Shown: piece after piece, positions 1 to 8,586 of the stretch | How the letters are laid out: the number at the start of each line of letters is the position of its first letter | Position numbering within the stretch: position 1 is the first letter of the stretch | NCBI GenBank assembly: GCA_001599595.1 | Contig: BCHH01000004.1 | Span: forward strand, 2,370,642 to 2,434,641 | Length of the DNA stretch: 64,000 bases | Reading direction: 5' to 3' | From: Beverwykella pulmonaria | Lineage: Eukaryota > Ascomycota > Dothideomycetes > Pleosporales > Melanommataceae | Translations under genes and position numbers: made by a program | The notes under the pieces: generated by a model | The model's database searches: none | Seen by the model: only the letters and a program-made list of their open reading frames with translations | Told to the model about the DNA's origin: nothing

Positions 1-499
1 TCCATGTATTATCAGTGCATATATTGGAGTTAAGCACGATGCAATATAACAACTATAAAGGCCGAAGAGAAAGGTGGTGATGTTTTCAGGTTTCAGCAAA
101 ATGGTTTCAGGTAGTCCTTGGCCCAACCTCACATTACTATACTGTACATATTTCCAATCAGCCCGGAGGCTAGTGTCGGCCTGTGTGTCACATTTTGAGA
201 CAACTTCATGTTTGCTCATGTGACTCACTTCCGTGTTTGCTCATGTGACTCATCTTTATGTTTGCGATTCACTATCTTGGCAGGCTCCTAGCTTGCCTGG
301 TAAGTCTATATCTCTTCGGTAGTTCCTCTGTAGAATCAATATCAATCATCTTCCTTTCTATCTACTCCGTCACATCTCAACAGCTAGAAACCCAAGCCAT
401 GTGGTGGACAACCATTTCAAAGATCCCTTCCCAGATATCCACGCCATAATTCTCCGCTAACACCGACGCTGTAGAAGTGCAATCCCACGAGCCGTTAAT
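1..499. other. Intergenic, no supported gene
   Basis: AT-leaning sequence with no ORF I can support. A 63-codon open frame at 258-449 has no recognisable features. The only structure seen is a short 25-bp direct repeat at 209-265, listed separately. Confidence 0.6.
209..265. repeat. Short 25-bp tandem repeat (about 2.3 copies)
   Basis: Two adjacent 25-bp units begin at 209 and 234, each starting tgtttgctcatgtgactca. A third partial copy (tgtttgc) starts at 259. The two full units differ at a few positions near their 3' ends. No function is evident. Confidence 0.75.
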
Positions 500-723
500 A
501 TGCAAAACTCATCCTCATATCTCCAATCTTCCTCCGCCTCCCTCACGTCTCTATCCAGATCCGCAGCGATACTTTCCCTCTACGGCCAAGGCAAGAACAT
601 AAATCACTCAATCAGATCGCCATCAATGACGCCCTTGACTGGAATGTAATAGCTGTGATAGATCAAATAATCGCGACCAGCAATCAGTACATCAACCTTG
701 CGCATATGCTCCTCCAGTGTTGG
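500..723 (-). pseudogene. RSE1/SF3b130-like C-terminal pseudogene fragment
   Basis: Reading the minus strand from 723 downward gives about 75 codons that match, from memory of the family, the extreme C-terminus of the U2 snRNP SF3b subunit RSE1 (human SF3B3; CPSF A-subunit C-terminal region). The recognisable blocks are TLEEHMRK, then [20 protein letters not shown] with GDLIE, then SIAADLDRDVREAEE, in family order and spacing. The frame is broken by a TGA just after GDLIE, where the family often has Arg (CGA to TGA is a C-to-T change), a TAG about eight codons later, and a frameshift after REAEE followed by more stops. Nothing upstream (beyond 723) matches the rest of the roughly 1200-residue protein, so only the tail survives. 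Family assignment is from recognised motifs; the pseudogene status is seen directly as stops and frameshift. A functional paralogue should exist elsewhere in this genome. Confidence 0.8.
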
Positions 724-1370
724 CTATGAATCAAGGGGTTTTACTACTTTTAAAGAATTCTATCCTAAACAAAATTCAGGCCCTGGTCAAGGCACCAATT
801 CAAAGGATGAAGCAACTTCTCCCGAGGGAAATCCTGGGTATGAACTAAGACTCACAAATTGGCTATGCAAATAGCTTTCATTTTTCATGCATGTAGCTAA
901 CATGGACAAACCGCAAATTTACAAGAGTTGGTGGCATTGCTAAAGTAAAGTTAGGCCATGTTAGAGCTTGAGCTTCTTGGAAGGCTCTATTGGAGAATCA
1001 TCCCGCCGGCAAAGATGCTGGATGCGTATTACGAAAGTCTCGTTTTAAGGAGCAAAATAACCCAGTATGGGAGGCGCTGCAAGCTCAGAAACTAATGAGG
1101 CAAGAACCAGAGATTCTATCTGTGTCTGTTGACAAGATTGAGCATGTGCTGAACTGATTGTGATTTTGTCTCCAATCATACATACCTACCGTCTTATCTG
1201 TGAGCTCGCCTATAGACCGGCCGCATGCCCACAGTTCTTAACATTGTCAAATTTCTCGATACAAGTAACTCAAATAGCACTATTTAGCTAGTTCTGGACG
1301 GGAGGGGGCTATGAATTAGCCCGGCCGTGCTGAGACTTTCCAATGAGTCCTGCTAATCTGAGAGATTGCA
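724..1370. other. Intergenic with possible gene remnant
   Basis: Apart from the coding-like stretch at 972-1157 (separate entry), this interval has a short plus-strand segment at about 766-840 that reads as an amphipathic peptide (KIQALVKAPIQRMKQLLPRE) ending at a GTATGA donor-like site. It has no start codon or downstream partner I can prove. Remnant of an older gene is possible; otherwise nothing is visible. Confidence 0.35.
972..1157 (+). other. Orphan coding-like 3' fragment, unrecognised
   Basis: About 61 codons are open from just after a TGA (969-971) to the TGA at 1155-1157. The predicted peptide has protein-like composition: it includes NNPVWEALQAQKLMRQ and ends EILSVSVDKIEHVLN, which looks like a helical C-terminal tail. 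There is no ATG near its 5' end, so it would have to be a last exon or a relic. I do not recognise the family. It lies beside the RSE1-like relic and could be another decayed gene, or simply a chance open frame. Confidence 0.3.
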
Positions 1371-2381
1371 TTAGGTGAACCAAGACCTCCACAACCTCCT
1401 ACTCCAGCCAAAAACAAGAATGCATCTTCCCAGTACGTGGCCAAAGGCTAATGGCAACCCAAACCTATACCACGTGAGAGGCTGCCAGCGTCTGACCTCC
1501 GGCACGGCTGTCTCATTGCTTCGTCCATTTATCATCGCTTCGTTTTCCACGGGCTTCCCTGTAATCGCTCCGACGGCCTCCAGCACAATCCCTGCCGTTT
1601 CATCTGGTCGACTCAAAAAAGGCGAATGGCTTGTCTGCAACTCCCTATGCTCCACGCAACCACCCATTTCCCTCGCCATTCCCACCTGCATCCGTTGCAC
1701 CACCACCGGCAAACCCCGATCCTCGATCGTGCCAATATACCACACAGGCACATCCGTCCAACCAGCATATGCGTATTCACCCCCTTCAAACAATGCTTTG
1801 AGGCTCTGGGTAGTGAGTTGAGAGGCCCAGTAATCTGCCTCATCTGCTGGCAAGTCGTGATAAAAGAACTGCTGTGAAGAAGTGACAAGGTCGGCATATC
1901 CGGTCACGTTATTGATGCGCCAGAAGGGAGGTGGACGGCCGAAGAACGGATCCATAAAGGAGAGTCCCGTCAGGGTAAAGCCGGAGGCTATGAGAATGAG
2001 GCCGATGACGTACCCAGTGGTTGAGGTTTGAGATTGATCTGCGTGTTGAGCAGCGGTCGAGGTTGGCATTAAAGTAGAGCTGCTTGCGACGGCACCTCGT
2101 GGTTGCGTGAAACCCTTGATAGCGCTGTTGCCAACCATGCCCCCATAGGAGTGTGCAACAACTACCACGTCGCGCCCGTGGGTTGTTTCACTGGATATAG
2201 CTTCGCGGGCTGCATCAACATCATCTTTGAAGGTCGCCTCTGGGTTCCCAGTCGTTGAAGGGAGGGTGATTGAGATACATTTCAACTTATGTTGCCCTTG
2301 CAGGCGTTTGGTGATCTTGTCGTAGCACGTAGGTTTATGCCAGGAGCCGGGAACGAAGACCAATGTTGGTAGATCGGTCAT
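1371..2381 (-). CDS. Alpha/beta hydrolase
   Basis: Single-exon ORF of 336 residues. The N-terminus has the first strand and oxyanion-type turn of an alpha/beta hydrolase (LVFVPGSWHKP, residues 7-17). The nucleophile elbow is AHSYGG with Ser at residue 78, matching GxSxG with Ala in the first position. A downstream SHSPFLSRPDE block supplies the likely catalytic His, and the acidic residue may lie near IGTIEDRG. A hydrophobic run around residues 122-142 resembles an inserted membrane-associated or lid segment. Members of this fungal subfamily are usually about 240-270 residues and act on esters or related small substrates; the extra C-terminal 50 or so residues are unusual and might reflect a missed intron or a drifted stop. 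The substrate is unknown. It stands alone, with no neighbouring biosynthetic genes except an unlinked SDR on the same strand. Confidence 0.8.
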   Translation of the reverse strand: MTDLPTLVFVPGSWHKPTCYDKITKRLQGQHKLKCISITLPSTTGNPEATFKDDVDAAREAISSETTHGRDVVVVAHSYGGMVGNSAIKGFTQPRGAVASSSTLMPTSTAAQHADQSQTSTTGYVIGLILIASGFTLTGLSFMDPFFGRPPPFWRINNVTGYADLVTSSQQFFYHDLPADEADYWASQLTTQSLKALFEGGEYAYAGWTDVPVWYIGTIEDRGLPVVVQRMQVGMAREMGGCVEHRELQTSHSPFLSRPDETAGIVLEAVGAITGKPVENEAMINGRSNETAVPEVRRWQPLTWYRFGLPLAFGHVLGRCILVFGWSRRLWRSWFT

Positions 2382-2984
2382 TTTGAAGTCTTACTAATAA
2401 GTTTGGAAGTTATTTTATGGTGCTTGTATATATTCATCTGGCCTTGGCAGTCTAGCGCTCTTGGCAGGTGTAGATTTCTTGCGTGAAGCAAAATGAGTTA
2501 ACATTACTACTGCTAAGCCAGGCCCTCTGATCCGTTGCATAGCCTTGATAGTCTAACTTTCTTGGGTTGTGCAGATGTCCCTGCGAGGAAGAACGAGTCA
2601 CCAATGTCCCTTCCTTCATTGCGAGAATTCCTCCGTACCGAAACACTACCTGTGTCTTTCAACAGAATAAAGCTAATAAGGCAAAAACATAGATATTCTC
2701 GGAATACAGTGACTTGCCAATTAGTTTCATAATTTGACTTAGAAATATTTCAAAGCCTTGACCATGTGGTCCATGTCATCCAGTTCTGGCACTTTTACGG
2801 TCTCTACTCCATGTATTGATATGAATAGGGAACCTGGTTCAGTTCATTTGGGGCAGATCAACAGTGCTGACAACGTCAGCAGCCATACAAGCAAACTTTT
2901 CCCCGCTCAGATAATATGATTGTAAAACCCACCAACTAAAAAGTGCTCACTACCATTGTAGGACAATCAGAGAGAGTTCTGAGG
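2382..2984. other. Intergenic between hydrolase and SDR
   Basis: About 600 bp lie between the start of the hydrolase gene and the 3' end of the SDR gene, both on the minus strand, so this holds the hydrolase promoter. No conserved element or additional gene is visible. Confidence 0.6.
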
Positions 2985-3980
2985 TTATAAATAGGGCCGA
3001 ATAACGTCCTGCGTATGGTCCCAAATCTTTCCCTGCGCCTTCTCTCGAAGTATAGGCATGACCTTCGCATTTGGAGTACAGTCGCACTTATAGTTGACGA
3101 GAAACAGTCCATCTGCCTGCTTCTCTAGCGAATTCACACCCGGCTTGCCCTTCCATGGTACACCACGACCGCCAAAAGCAGCGCTGGTACTTTGGAACAA
3201 ATGCCTCTGTCCAGACTCCTCGTCACTGAACGCAAATAAAAAAATAAGTGGCTCAAGGATAAGCCAGAACAACCAGGCCGTGATCGAATTTGGATCCGCA
3301 CTCCTTCTTATATTTCCCGTGTTGACCCAGCCGGGCCAGGAGTGGATGAACGTCACATTGGGATTTTCGTTGGCCAGCTTCTCTAAAGTCGTTGTGTTCA
3401 TAGCTGCGTATTGCCCCTGGGCCTTCACGCCGCCGAAATTCCCGGGCTTCTTCAAATCCAAGTCGTCCAGGTCGATGGTCGCCCTCTCTAACCCACCCGC
3501 CAAAACGCTGACGACCTTGGGGGCTTCCGCTTTCTCTAAGAGAGGAAGAAGATGAAGAATGAACAGCATTCGCGAGTAGTACTCCAGGCTCTGAGCGATT
3601 TCTAAACCCTCTGTAGTCTCCCTGCGTGTGCCGAATGGTGCGTAACCCATGGTGAGGAACAGCAAGTCGACGCGTGACTCCTTGCTTTTGATAACCTCGC
3701 ATATTCTCTTTGTTTCCGCGAGGAGCGAGACCTCGCCTTCGGTCCAAATGACTTCCGCCCTGGGGTTGATGGCGTACAATTCCTGAATGAAATCATTCAT
3801 GGACTCTTCAGATATCTTGCGCCCGACTAGGTAGATTCTCACGCTCGCACCCGTGGCGACTAGGGCCCTAACAGTGAACTTTCCGATGCCTGATGTACCA
3901 CCGGCGAAGACGGCGACGCGCGGGGCTGTTGCATCGTTTATGAGCGCGTTAGAAGCTTGTACTTCTTTGTAAGAAACCAT
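2985..3980 (-). CDS. Short-chain dehydrogenase/reductase (atypical)
   Basis: Single-exon ORF of 331 residues. A Rossmann glycine motif, FAGGTSGIGK (residues 25-34), marks an NAD(P)-binding SDR domain, followed by the strand VRIYLVGR and a VDLLFLTMG strand where classical SDRs have NNAG. The catalytic-site region is irregular: the expected Ser lies near VVSVLAGG (residues 157-163), and the only Tyr in the right area is Tyr191 (GQYAAMN), with Asn at +4 instead of the canonical Lys. Fungal members of this divergent SDR group commonly lack a clean YxxxK. A hydrophobic segment around residues 232-250 (AWLFWLILEPLIFLFAF) may anchor the protein to a membrane. A cofactor-binding fold is well supported; catalysis and substrate are not. 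The start is the first in-frame ATG after a stop. Confidence 0.8.
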   Translation of the reverse strand: MVSYKEVQASNALINDATAPRVAVFAGGTSGIGKFTVRALVATGASVRIYLVGRKISEESMNDFIQELYAINPRAEVIWTEGEVSLLAETKRICEVIKSKESRVDLLFLTMGYAPFGTRRETTEGLEIAQSLEYYSRMLFILHLLPLLEKAEAPKVVSVLAGGLERATIDLDDLDLKKPGNFGGVKAQGQYAAMNTTTLEKLANENPNVTFIHSWPGWVNTGNIRRSADPNSITAWLFWLILEPLIFLFAFSDEESGQRHLFQSTSAAFGGRGVPWKGKPGVNSLEKQADGLFLVNYKCDCTPNAKVMPILREKAQGKIWDHTQDVIRPYL

Positions 3981-4304
3981 TATAAGCGGGGAAGGAGGTC
4001 AGCCGGTAGATTTTTTAAGATCTCTGGCTTGGAATGGAAAGGATTCAAGGAGAGAGCGCTAATCTATCACGTGATCTCATGCTCCCGAGAAGCTTGGCGG
4101 CTGTGAACGGGTGACACTCCCCGGCCGCTGAGGGCACAGTTACTAATTCAGCCATACAAAGAGCACTGTGGATCTATTGTCATAGATAGGTTTCCACGTA
4201 TAAAACGCAAAAAGTACACGTCATACATGGCAAAACTCCCGGAATACAATTTATCAAGGGCCGCGTCGATAAAGCCTGATGCGAGACTGTTTCGAAGCAG
4301 GGCT
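3981..4304. other. Upstream region of SDR gene
   Basis: This is the promoter side of the minus-strand SDR gene. It contains a CACGTGAT motif near 4067. No gene is seen. The left target-site duplication of the transposon begins at 4305. Confidence 0.5.
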
Positions 4305-4312
4305 CCCATTAT
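4305..4312. repeat. Target-site duplication, left copy
   Basis: The 8-bp sequence cccattat directly abuts the left end of the inverted-repeat element and recurs perfectly at 5196-5203, abutting the right end. Confidence 0.8.
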
Positions 4313-5195
4313 TTATCTCATTAATCAGACGCTCTACAAAGGAATTTTTACAATTACTAATGCAACGAAGAATACGCCAAGATAACGTCGCTAGCCAATC
4401 AGAGTCTTGCGCACAGACCACTTGAAAAAATCCTGTGCAGAGCGTCTGAGGTAATTTGGTAGTCGTTTGTTAGCAACTCAGATTTGTCAATCATGAAATT
4501 TTGCTTCCTCTTGCTCTCACAGCTCACCCATGGCCTTAGGACAGGTTTTGTCCGATGGAACAGATAGCTAAACATTTGTTCTATGTACTGTTGACATTTT
4601 TACGCAATGCAGAGGCCTTAATATATGCGAGATACAGCGCCGCGTAGGGTGACTTAATTTCACAAGTCTTGTTTTACTCCTCACTGAGCCACCATTTAAC
4701 AACTAGATAGGCTATTAAAAAGCTGTAAATTAGAGCTATTTTGCTATAAGTACGCGAAACACCTCTAGCTTACAGAAATTTGATACAAGGTGTGGTGGTA
4801 GAGTCGCATAGTCAAAGGCAAGGAGTTAATTTCTGTCACGTGACTCACCTAATCTGCAGTCAAACACTGTCGTACTTCTAAGGTCCTGCATCGCCTCCCT
4901 ATGCACAATGCACAAAAAGTACTAATCAAGGATGTTTTAGGCCCTCTTGCTAAAGGCAAGATCTGTAGAGGACCTGTGGAGAAGCCGTGGTGGGGGAGAG
5001 ATAGGTCCTTCAAAGTTGTAAGTTGAAAGACTTGTAACAAGGTGAGTTGCTTACAAAGGACTACCAAATTACCTCAGACCCTCTGGAGAGATTCGCTCAT
5101 TCGGTAATAATACGATAAATACGGCGCTAGTACGATGGCGGCGCTTGGCAATACGGATGAGTGGATCTCTCCAGAGGGTCTGATTAATGAGATAA
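4313..5195. mobile_element. Non-autonomous TIR DNA transposon (MITE-like, 883 bp)
   Basis: The element is bounded by terminal inverted repeats: 4313-4335 (begins ttatctcattaatcagac) and the reverse complement at 5173-5195, matching at 22 of 23 positions. A second inverted pair lies inside: 4438-4480 and 5043-5085, 40 of 43 identical. Each arm also contains its own small palindrome: 4326-4335 with 4439-4448 on the left, and an 18-bp perfect pair at 5075-5092 and 5165-5182 on the right. The element is flanked by a perfect 8-bp direct repeat (cccattat). The interior has no ORF longer than about 72 codons, so no transposase is encoded. An 8-bp duplication is typical of the hAT superfamily, but the ends do not start with the usual CA, so the superfamily is an inference. 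Confidence 0.8.
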
Positions 5196-5203
5196 CCCAT
5201 TAT
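5196..5203. repeat. Target-site duplication, right copy
   Basis: Perfect second copy of cccattat, immediately outside the right terminal inverted repeat. Confidence 0.8.
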
Positions 5204-6165
5204 ATACTCTCGAAATTTGAAAGCTTCAGACGTTAACGTAATAATAGAGGGTAAAGGCTCGTATATCATTTTGTACGATGAAAGAACCGATCAAGGAATG
5301 GTCAAGTTATACGTAGTTTTATAATTGAAAGCAGACAATGCGTTGAACGGAGCCCCGGAAAACACAGCAGCATCAATCAGAGGTCTATAAACGAATGGAG
5401 TTAAGTAGGCGATGTTCATGAGTCCAGGTTGTTCCAGCACGGGCGGTTTTCCAGTACACAGGGGGAGGTTACGACTCTTCCACATGTGCGAAGTGCGGTT
5501 TAGGCAATTGTAGTGGTAGTTTGAGAAGAGGATATATTTTCCAGTAATGACGTAAGACTAGCCTGGGCCAATGATCGCGGGCATATTTAGGCCTATTGCG
5601 GAATAGTAAATGCTAGCATACAATGTGAAGTAAACACACTAATGTGGGTAGACCTGTTACCAAGACTCAAAGGCTTCATTAGTACTTATGCAATGTATCT
5701 CTAACGCGGCGAAACAAATTTGTGAGCTTGTGGGAGTTCTGGCTAGTTGTTGGTAAAATCGGTTGTGTGCCGTAGTGGGGGCGAGAAAGGAAGATGCATT
5801 GGGGACTGCTGACTGAGGGAGTGAGGTGGAATGCAGTATTCAGGAGGAAGCATAGAACAAGAGTACCTAGAGGTCAGCACCATCGATCGACAGGTACAAA
5901 AGAGATCACAAACATCTGACAGCAAGCAAAGAGAGTAGATCACCAAATGGTTATGCGGAACATTTCACCCAAGTGAAGCCTCCATTTGTAATGTGATCGA
6001 AGACACCCACTCGTGAGAGTGAGGTCAGCTCCATTGATAGGCCGCAAGTTGCTTGTAGCTTTTGTACTTATACACCGGGACTCCGTGGGTCCTAACCCCC
6101 GAATCCGAGTATGTTGTTTGTCGTCCTGAATCTTCACGTCCTGCACCCCATCGCCGTTGACACGC
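5204..6165. other. Intergenic, 3' of RPL11
   Basis: AT-rich sequence with several short chance ORFs and no supported gene. The last few hundred bases should contain the RPL11 3' untranslated region and polyadenylation site, but no signal is distinct enough to place. Confidence 0.5.
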
Positions 6166-6852
6166 TTATCGGACAATGCCCTCGAATCGGTTCTTGTACC
6201 ACTTGATGGTCTCTTGCTGGTTGATGCGGTGGCTCGCACCGATCCTGCTCCTGCAACGCCTGCGCTTGGCAACTCTCTCGCCGGGTCGGGTCATGCAGCA
6301 GTAGAAGTCCATGCCATAGATACTACGAAAAATTAGCCAAAGTATGGGAAAATGGAAGGCGGAGATTGTTGACGTACCCGATGCTGGGGTCGTACTTGAT
6401 TCCCAAGTCGATATGTTCGCTGATACCGAAACCGAAGTGACCAGACTCGCTGAAGTTGCGCTTGCGCAGCTCGTATTCCTTGACCTTGAGGCCGCGCTCA
6501 AGAATTTCCTCAGCCTTGGGTCCGCGGATGGTGACGTGGACGGAGATCCTGAGATGATATGTTAACCTTCTGCTCTTCCTCACCACACATGTAGATGCCG
6601 TACTTTTCGTTCCTCCTGATGCCGAAGGTACGGACAGTGTATCGGGCTTTGCTGTAGACGGGTGTTTGACCGCTCAACTGTTCGAGCACCTTGGCTGCAC
6701 GGGTGAGACGATCACCAGACTCGCCGACGGAGATGTTGAGGACGAGTTTTTGGATGCGGAGCTCCCGCATGGGGTTGGAGGCTTTGGACTCGGCCTAAAG
6801 TAACTGTCAGTAAGTGCGTCGTAATTGCTATACAAGTATGAATGCATACCAT
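6166..6852 (-). CDS. rpl11: 60S ribosomal protein L11 (uL5)
   Basis: Four coding exons on the minus strand: 6852-6850 (only the ATG), 6794-6604, 6548-6378 and 6322-6166. The joined product is 173 residues, the normal length, and starts [20 protein letters not shown]. Invariant uL5 blocks include [60 protein letters not shown] and [20 protein letters not shown]. The protein sits in the central protuberance of the 60S subunit, contacting 5S rRNA; free uL5 joins the 5S RNP during assembly. All three introns are exactly 55 nt with GTATGC or GTACGx donors. The start is fixed by the spliced ATG, because exon 2 alone has no ATG before the conserved MRELRIQK. It is transcribed divergently from SmB, with 311 bp between start codons. 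Confidence 0.96.
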
Positions 6853-7163
6853 TGTGAGTGCTGGACGAGTTAGTACGACGAGGTGGGTGGTCGAAAGTTC
6901 GCTGGACTGGAGATGAGGTTATTTTGGAGAACCGAGCTTGATTGTGCGCGCGATCCTTGGCGCAGTCAAATTCGGCCTAGTGTTGCGCGTGACATTGGTG
7001 CCTCCGACCACCGATGCCAAGTCCACAAATCGAAGCTTCCTCGAACTCGACAGCTCTGCAACCAACCCCACCACCCGCCAGTCAATTCCCAGGGCCATAC
7101 TCAAGGACCTCCTCCAGACAATTTCCCAGCAACGAAGTCGTCTTCGGACGCGACACTTTCAGC
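6853..7163. promoter_or_regulatory. Shared divergent promoter RPL11 / SmB
   Basis: 311 bp separate the two start codons. No ribosomal-protein box could be assigned with confidence. Both genes serve core RNA and ribosome functions, so co-regulation is plausible but inferred. Confidence 0.5.
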
Positions 7164-8099
7164 ATGGCGGCCGCGAACCGACAGGGAAAGATGGTAAGTA
7201 AATCTGCCTGACCTTCGTCCTGAGAGAGATCGCGAATAGAACCAACTAACTTCTTACTCTGTAGCAAAATCTAGTAAGCGCCCTTGATCTATGCCTGAAA
7301 GCCTGCCAGGACTCACAATCCACAGATCAATTACCGAATGAAGGTTACGCTTCAAGATGGTAGACAGATGGCGGGTCAGATGCTTGCTTTCGACAAGGCA
7401 TGTTCGTCCCCGTCGTATTATTCTGCTCAAGCTGATCATTTATGCAACAGCATATGAACCTTGTACTTGCCGATACTGAAGAGTTTCGCCGAACGCGAAG
7501 GAAGATGGGTAAAGCCCCCCCAGGCGCCGCGCAACAAGTCACAGAAACCGAGGAGCGTCGTTCGATTGGCCTGACTATTATTCGAGGCGCAACCGTCATT
7601 TCTGTCTCCGTCGATGGACCCCCACCAGCGGACCCCGCGACACGTTTGGGGCCCGCGCCGAGCGGTCCTTCCACAGCGCAAGCATTGGCAGCAGGACCAG
7701 GCATTGCCCGACCTGCTGGACGTGGTCTCCCGGTTGGACTCACTGGACCAACGCCTGGAGCGGGAGGACCAGGCCCGGGCTTCCCTGGAGGGTTCCCCCC
7801 ACCAGGAGGATTTGGAGGCCCTCCTGGGTTTGGAGGCCCACCACCTTTTGGAGGACGTGGAGGACCGCCAGGAACAGGACCCCGTAAGCTTCTACTCCCC
7901 CTATTTTTCTAACGAATATTCGCTAACAATATTATAGCTGGCTTCCCACCAGGCGGCCCACCAGGTAAGATCTGAAAGTTTAGCCTCGGAGAATGTTATG
8001 TGCTGACGTTATATAGGCGGCTTTGGAGGACCTCCACCTTTCGGCGGCCCACCCGGCTTTGGCGGGCGAGGAGGACCACCAGGTTTTGGAGGCCGGTAG
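7164..8099 (+). CDS. smb1: Sm core protein B (SmB/B')
   Basis: Six coding exons: 7164-7193, 7265-7273, 7326-7397, 7451-7883, 7938-7964 and 8017-8099, giving 217 residues. The N-terminal Sm fold carries Sm1 (INYRMKVTLQDGRQMAGQML, then AFDKHMNLVLADTEEFRR) and Sm2 (SIGLTIIRGATVISVSVDGP). The C-terminal half is a Gly/Pro/Phe-rich tail with GGPPGFGG repeats and a few GRG sites. SmB is one of seven Sm proteins that form the ring on U1, U2, U4 and U5 snRNAs. Two exon features are notable: exon 2 is only 9 nt (CAAAATCTA, encoding QNL), required to join GKM to INYR; and intron 3 (7398-7450) has a GC donor after GAC AAG (GCATGT...CAG). Exon 5 is only 27 nt and, like exon 6, encodes tail repeats. The frame closes perfectly across all junctions. 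Confidence 0.95.
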
Positions 8100-8586
8100 A
8101 TCAGGTAGATAAAGAGTTCTTGATATGTGGCACCAAGCAGAATTTGCTGAATACGGCTTGCTGAAAAGACGCGCGTGGAGGAGCATCGAGACGCCGACGA
8201 GACAGAAGCGCAAAAGTTGGGCAGAGGGACAAGGGCAAAAGCTTATCTGCTTTTAGGGACAGATCAATGGCTTGGATGTTCGAATAAATGATACCATCAG
8301 ATCCTAATTCTGAATTGACTTTGAATTCTTGGACGCATCATATTGCCGTGATTGGAAAACTCCTTCTCTCAAAGCAAGTAGTTGACTTATGGTATGTGGA
8401 AATGCATATACATATGCAATCCAGCCTATGCGTCGACTGAATTTGCAAGGTCAGACAATGCCCGACATTTCTGCGCACGTGACCCTCTTAATCCCGATCT
8501 CCGAGTTTCTCACCAAGAAACATTGTTCCGGCAGCTCGTTCAACAACGCTCCATCACCGCCCACCACTTTCCACATATCGTCCACC
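8100..8586. other. Intergenic SmB to MPC1
   Basis: It holds the SmB 3' untranslated region and the MPC1 promoter. Nothing else is evident. Confidence 0.6.

Noticed and set aside
258..449. 63-codon ORF with hydrophobic start
   Set aside because: It resembles a signal peptide but is short, AT-rich, and has no supporting features.
1371..3980. Hydrolase plus SDR as a biosynthetic cluster
   Set aside because: No synthase, transporter or regulator nearby and about 600 bp between them; two genes are not enough.
6166..6770. RPL11 appearing as three broken ORFs
   Set aside because: First suspected to be a pseudogene, but the breaks are explained by three clean 55-nt introns and the joined protein is complete.
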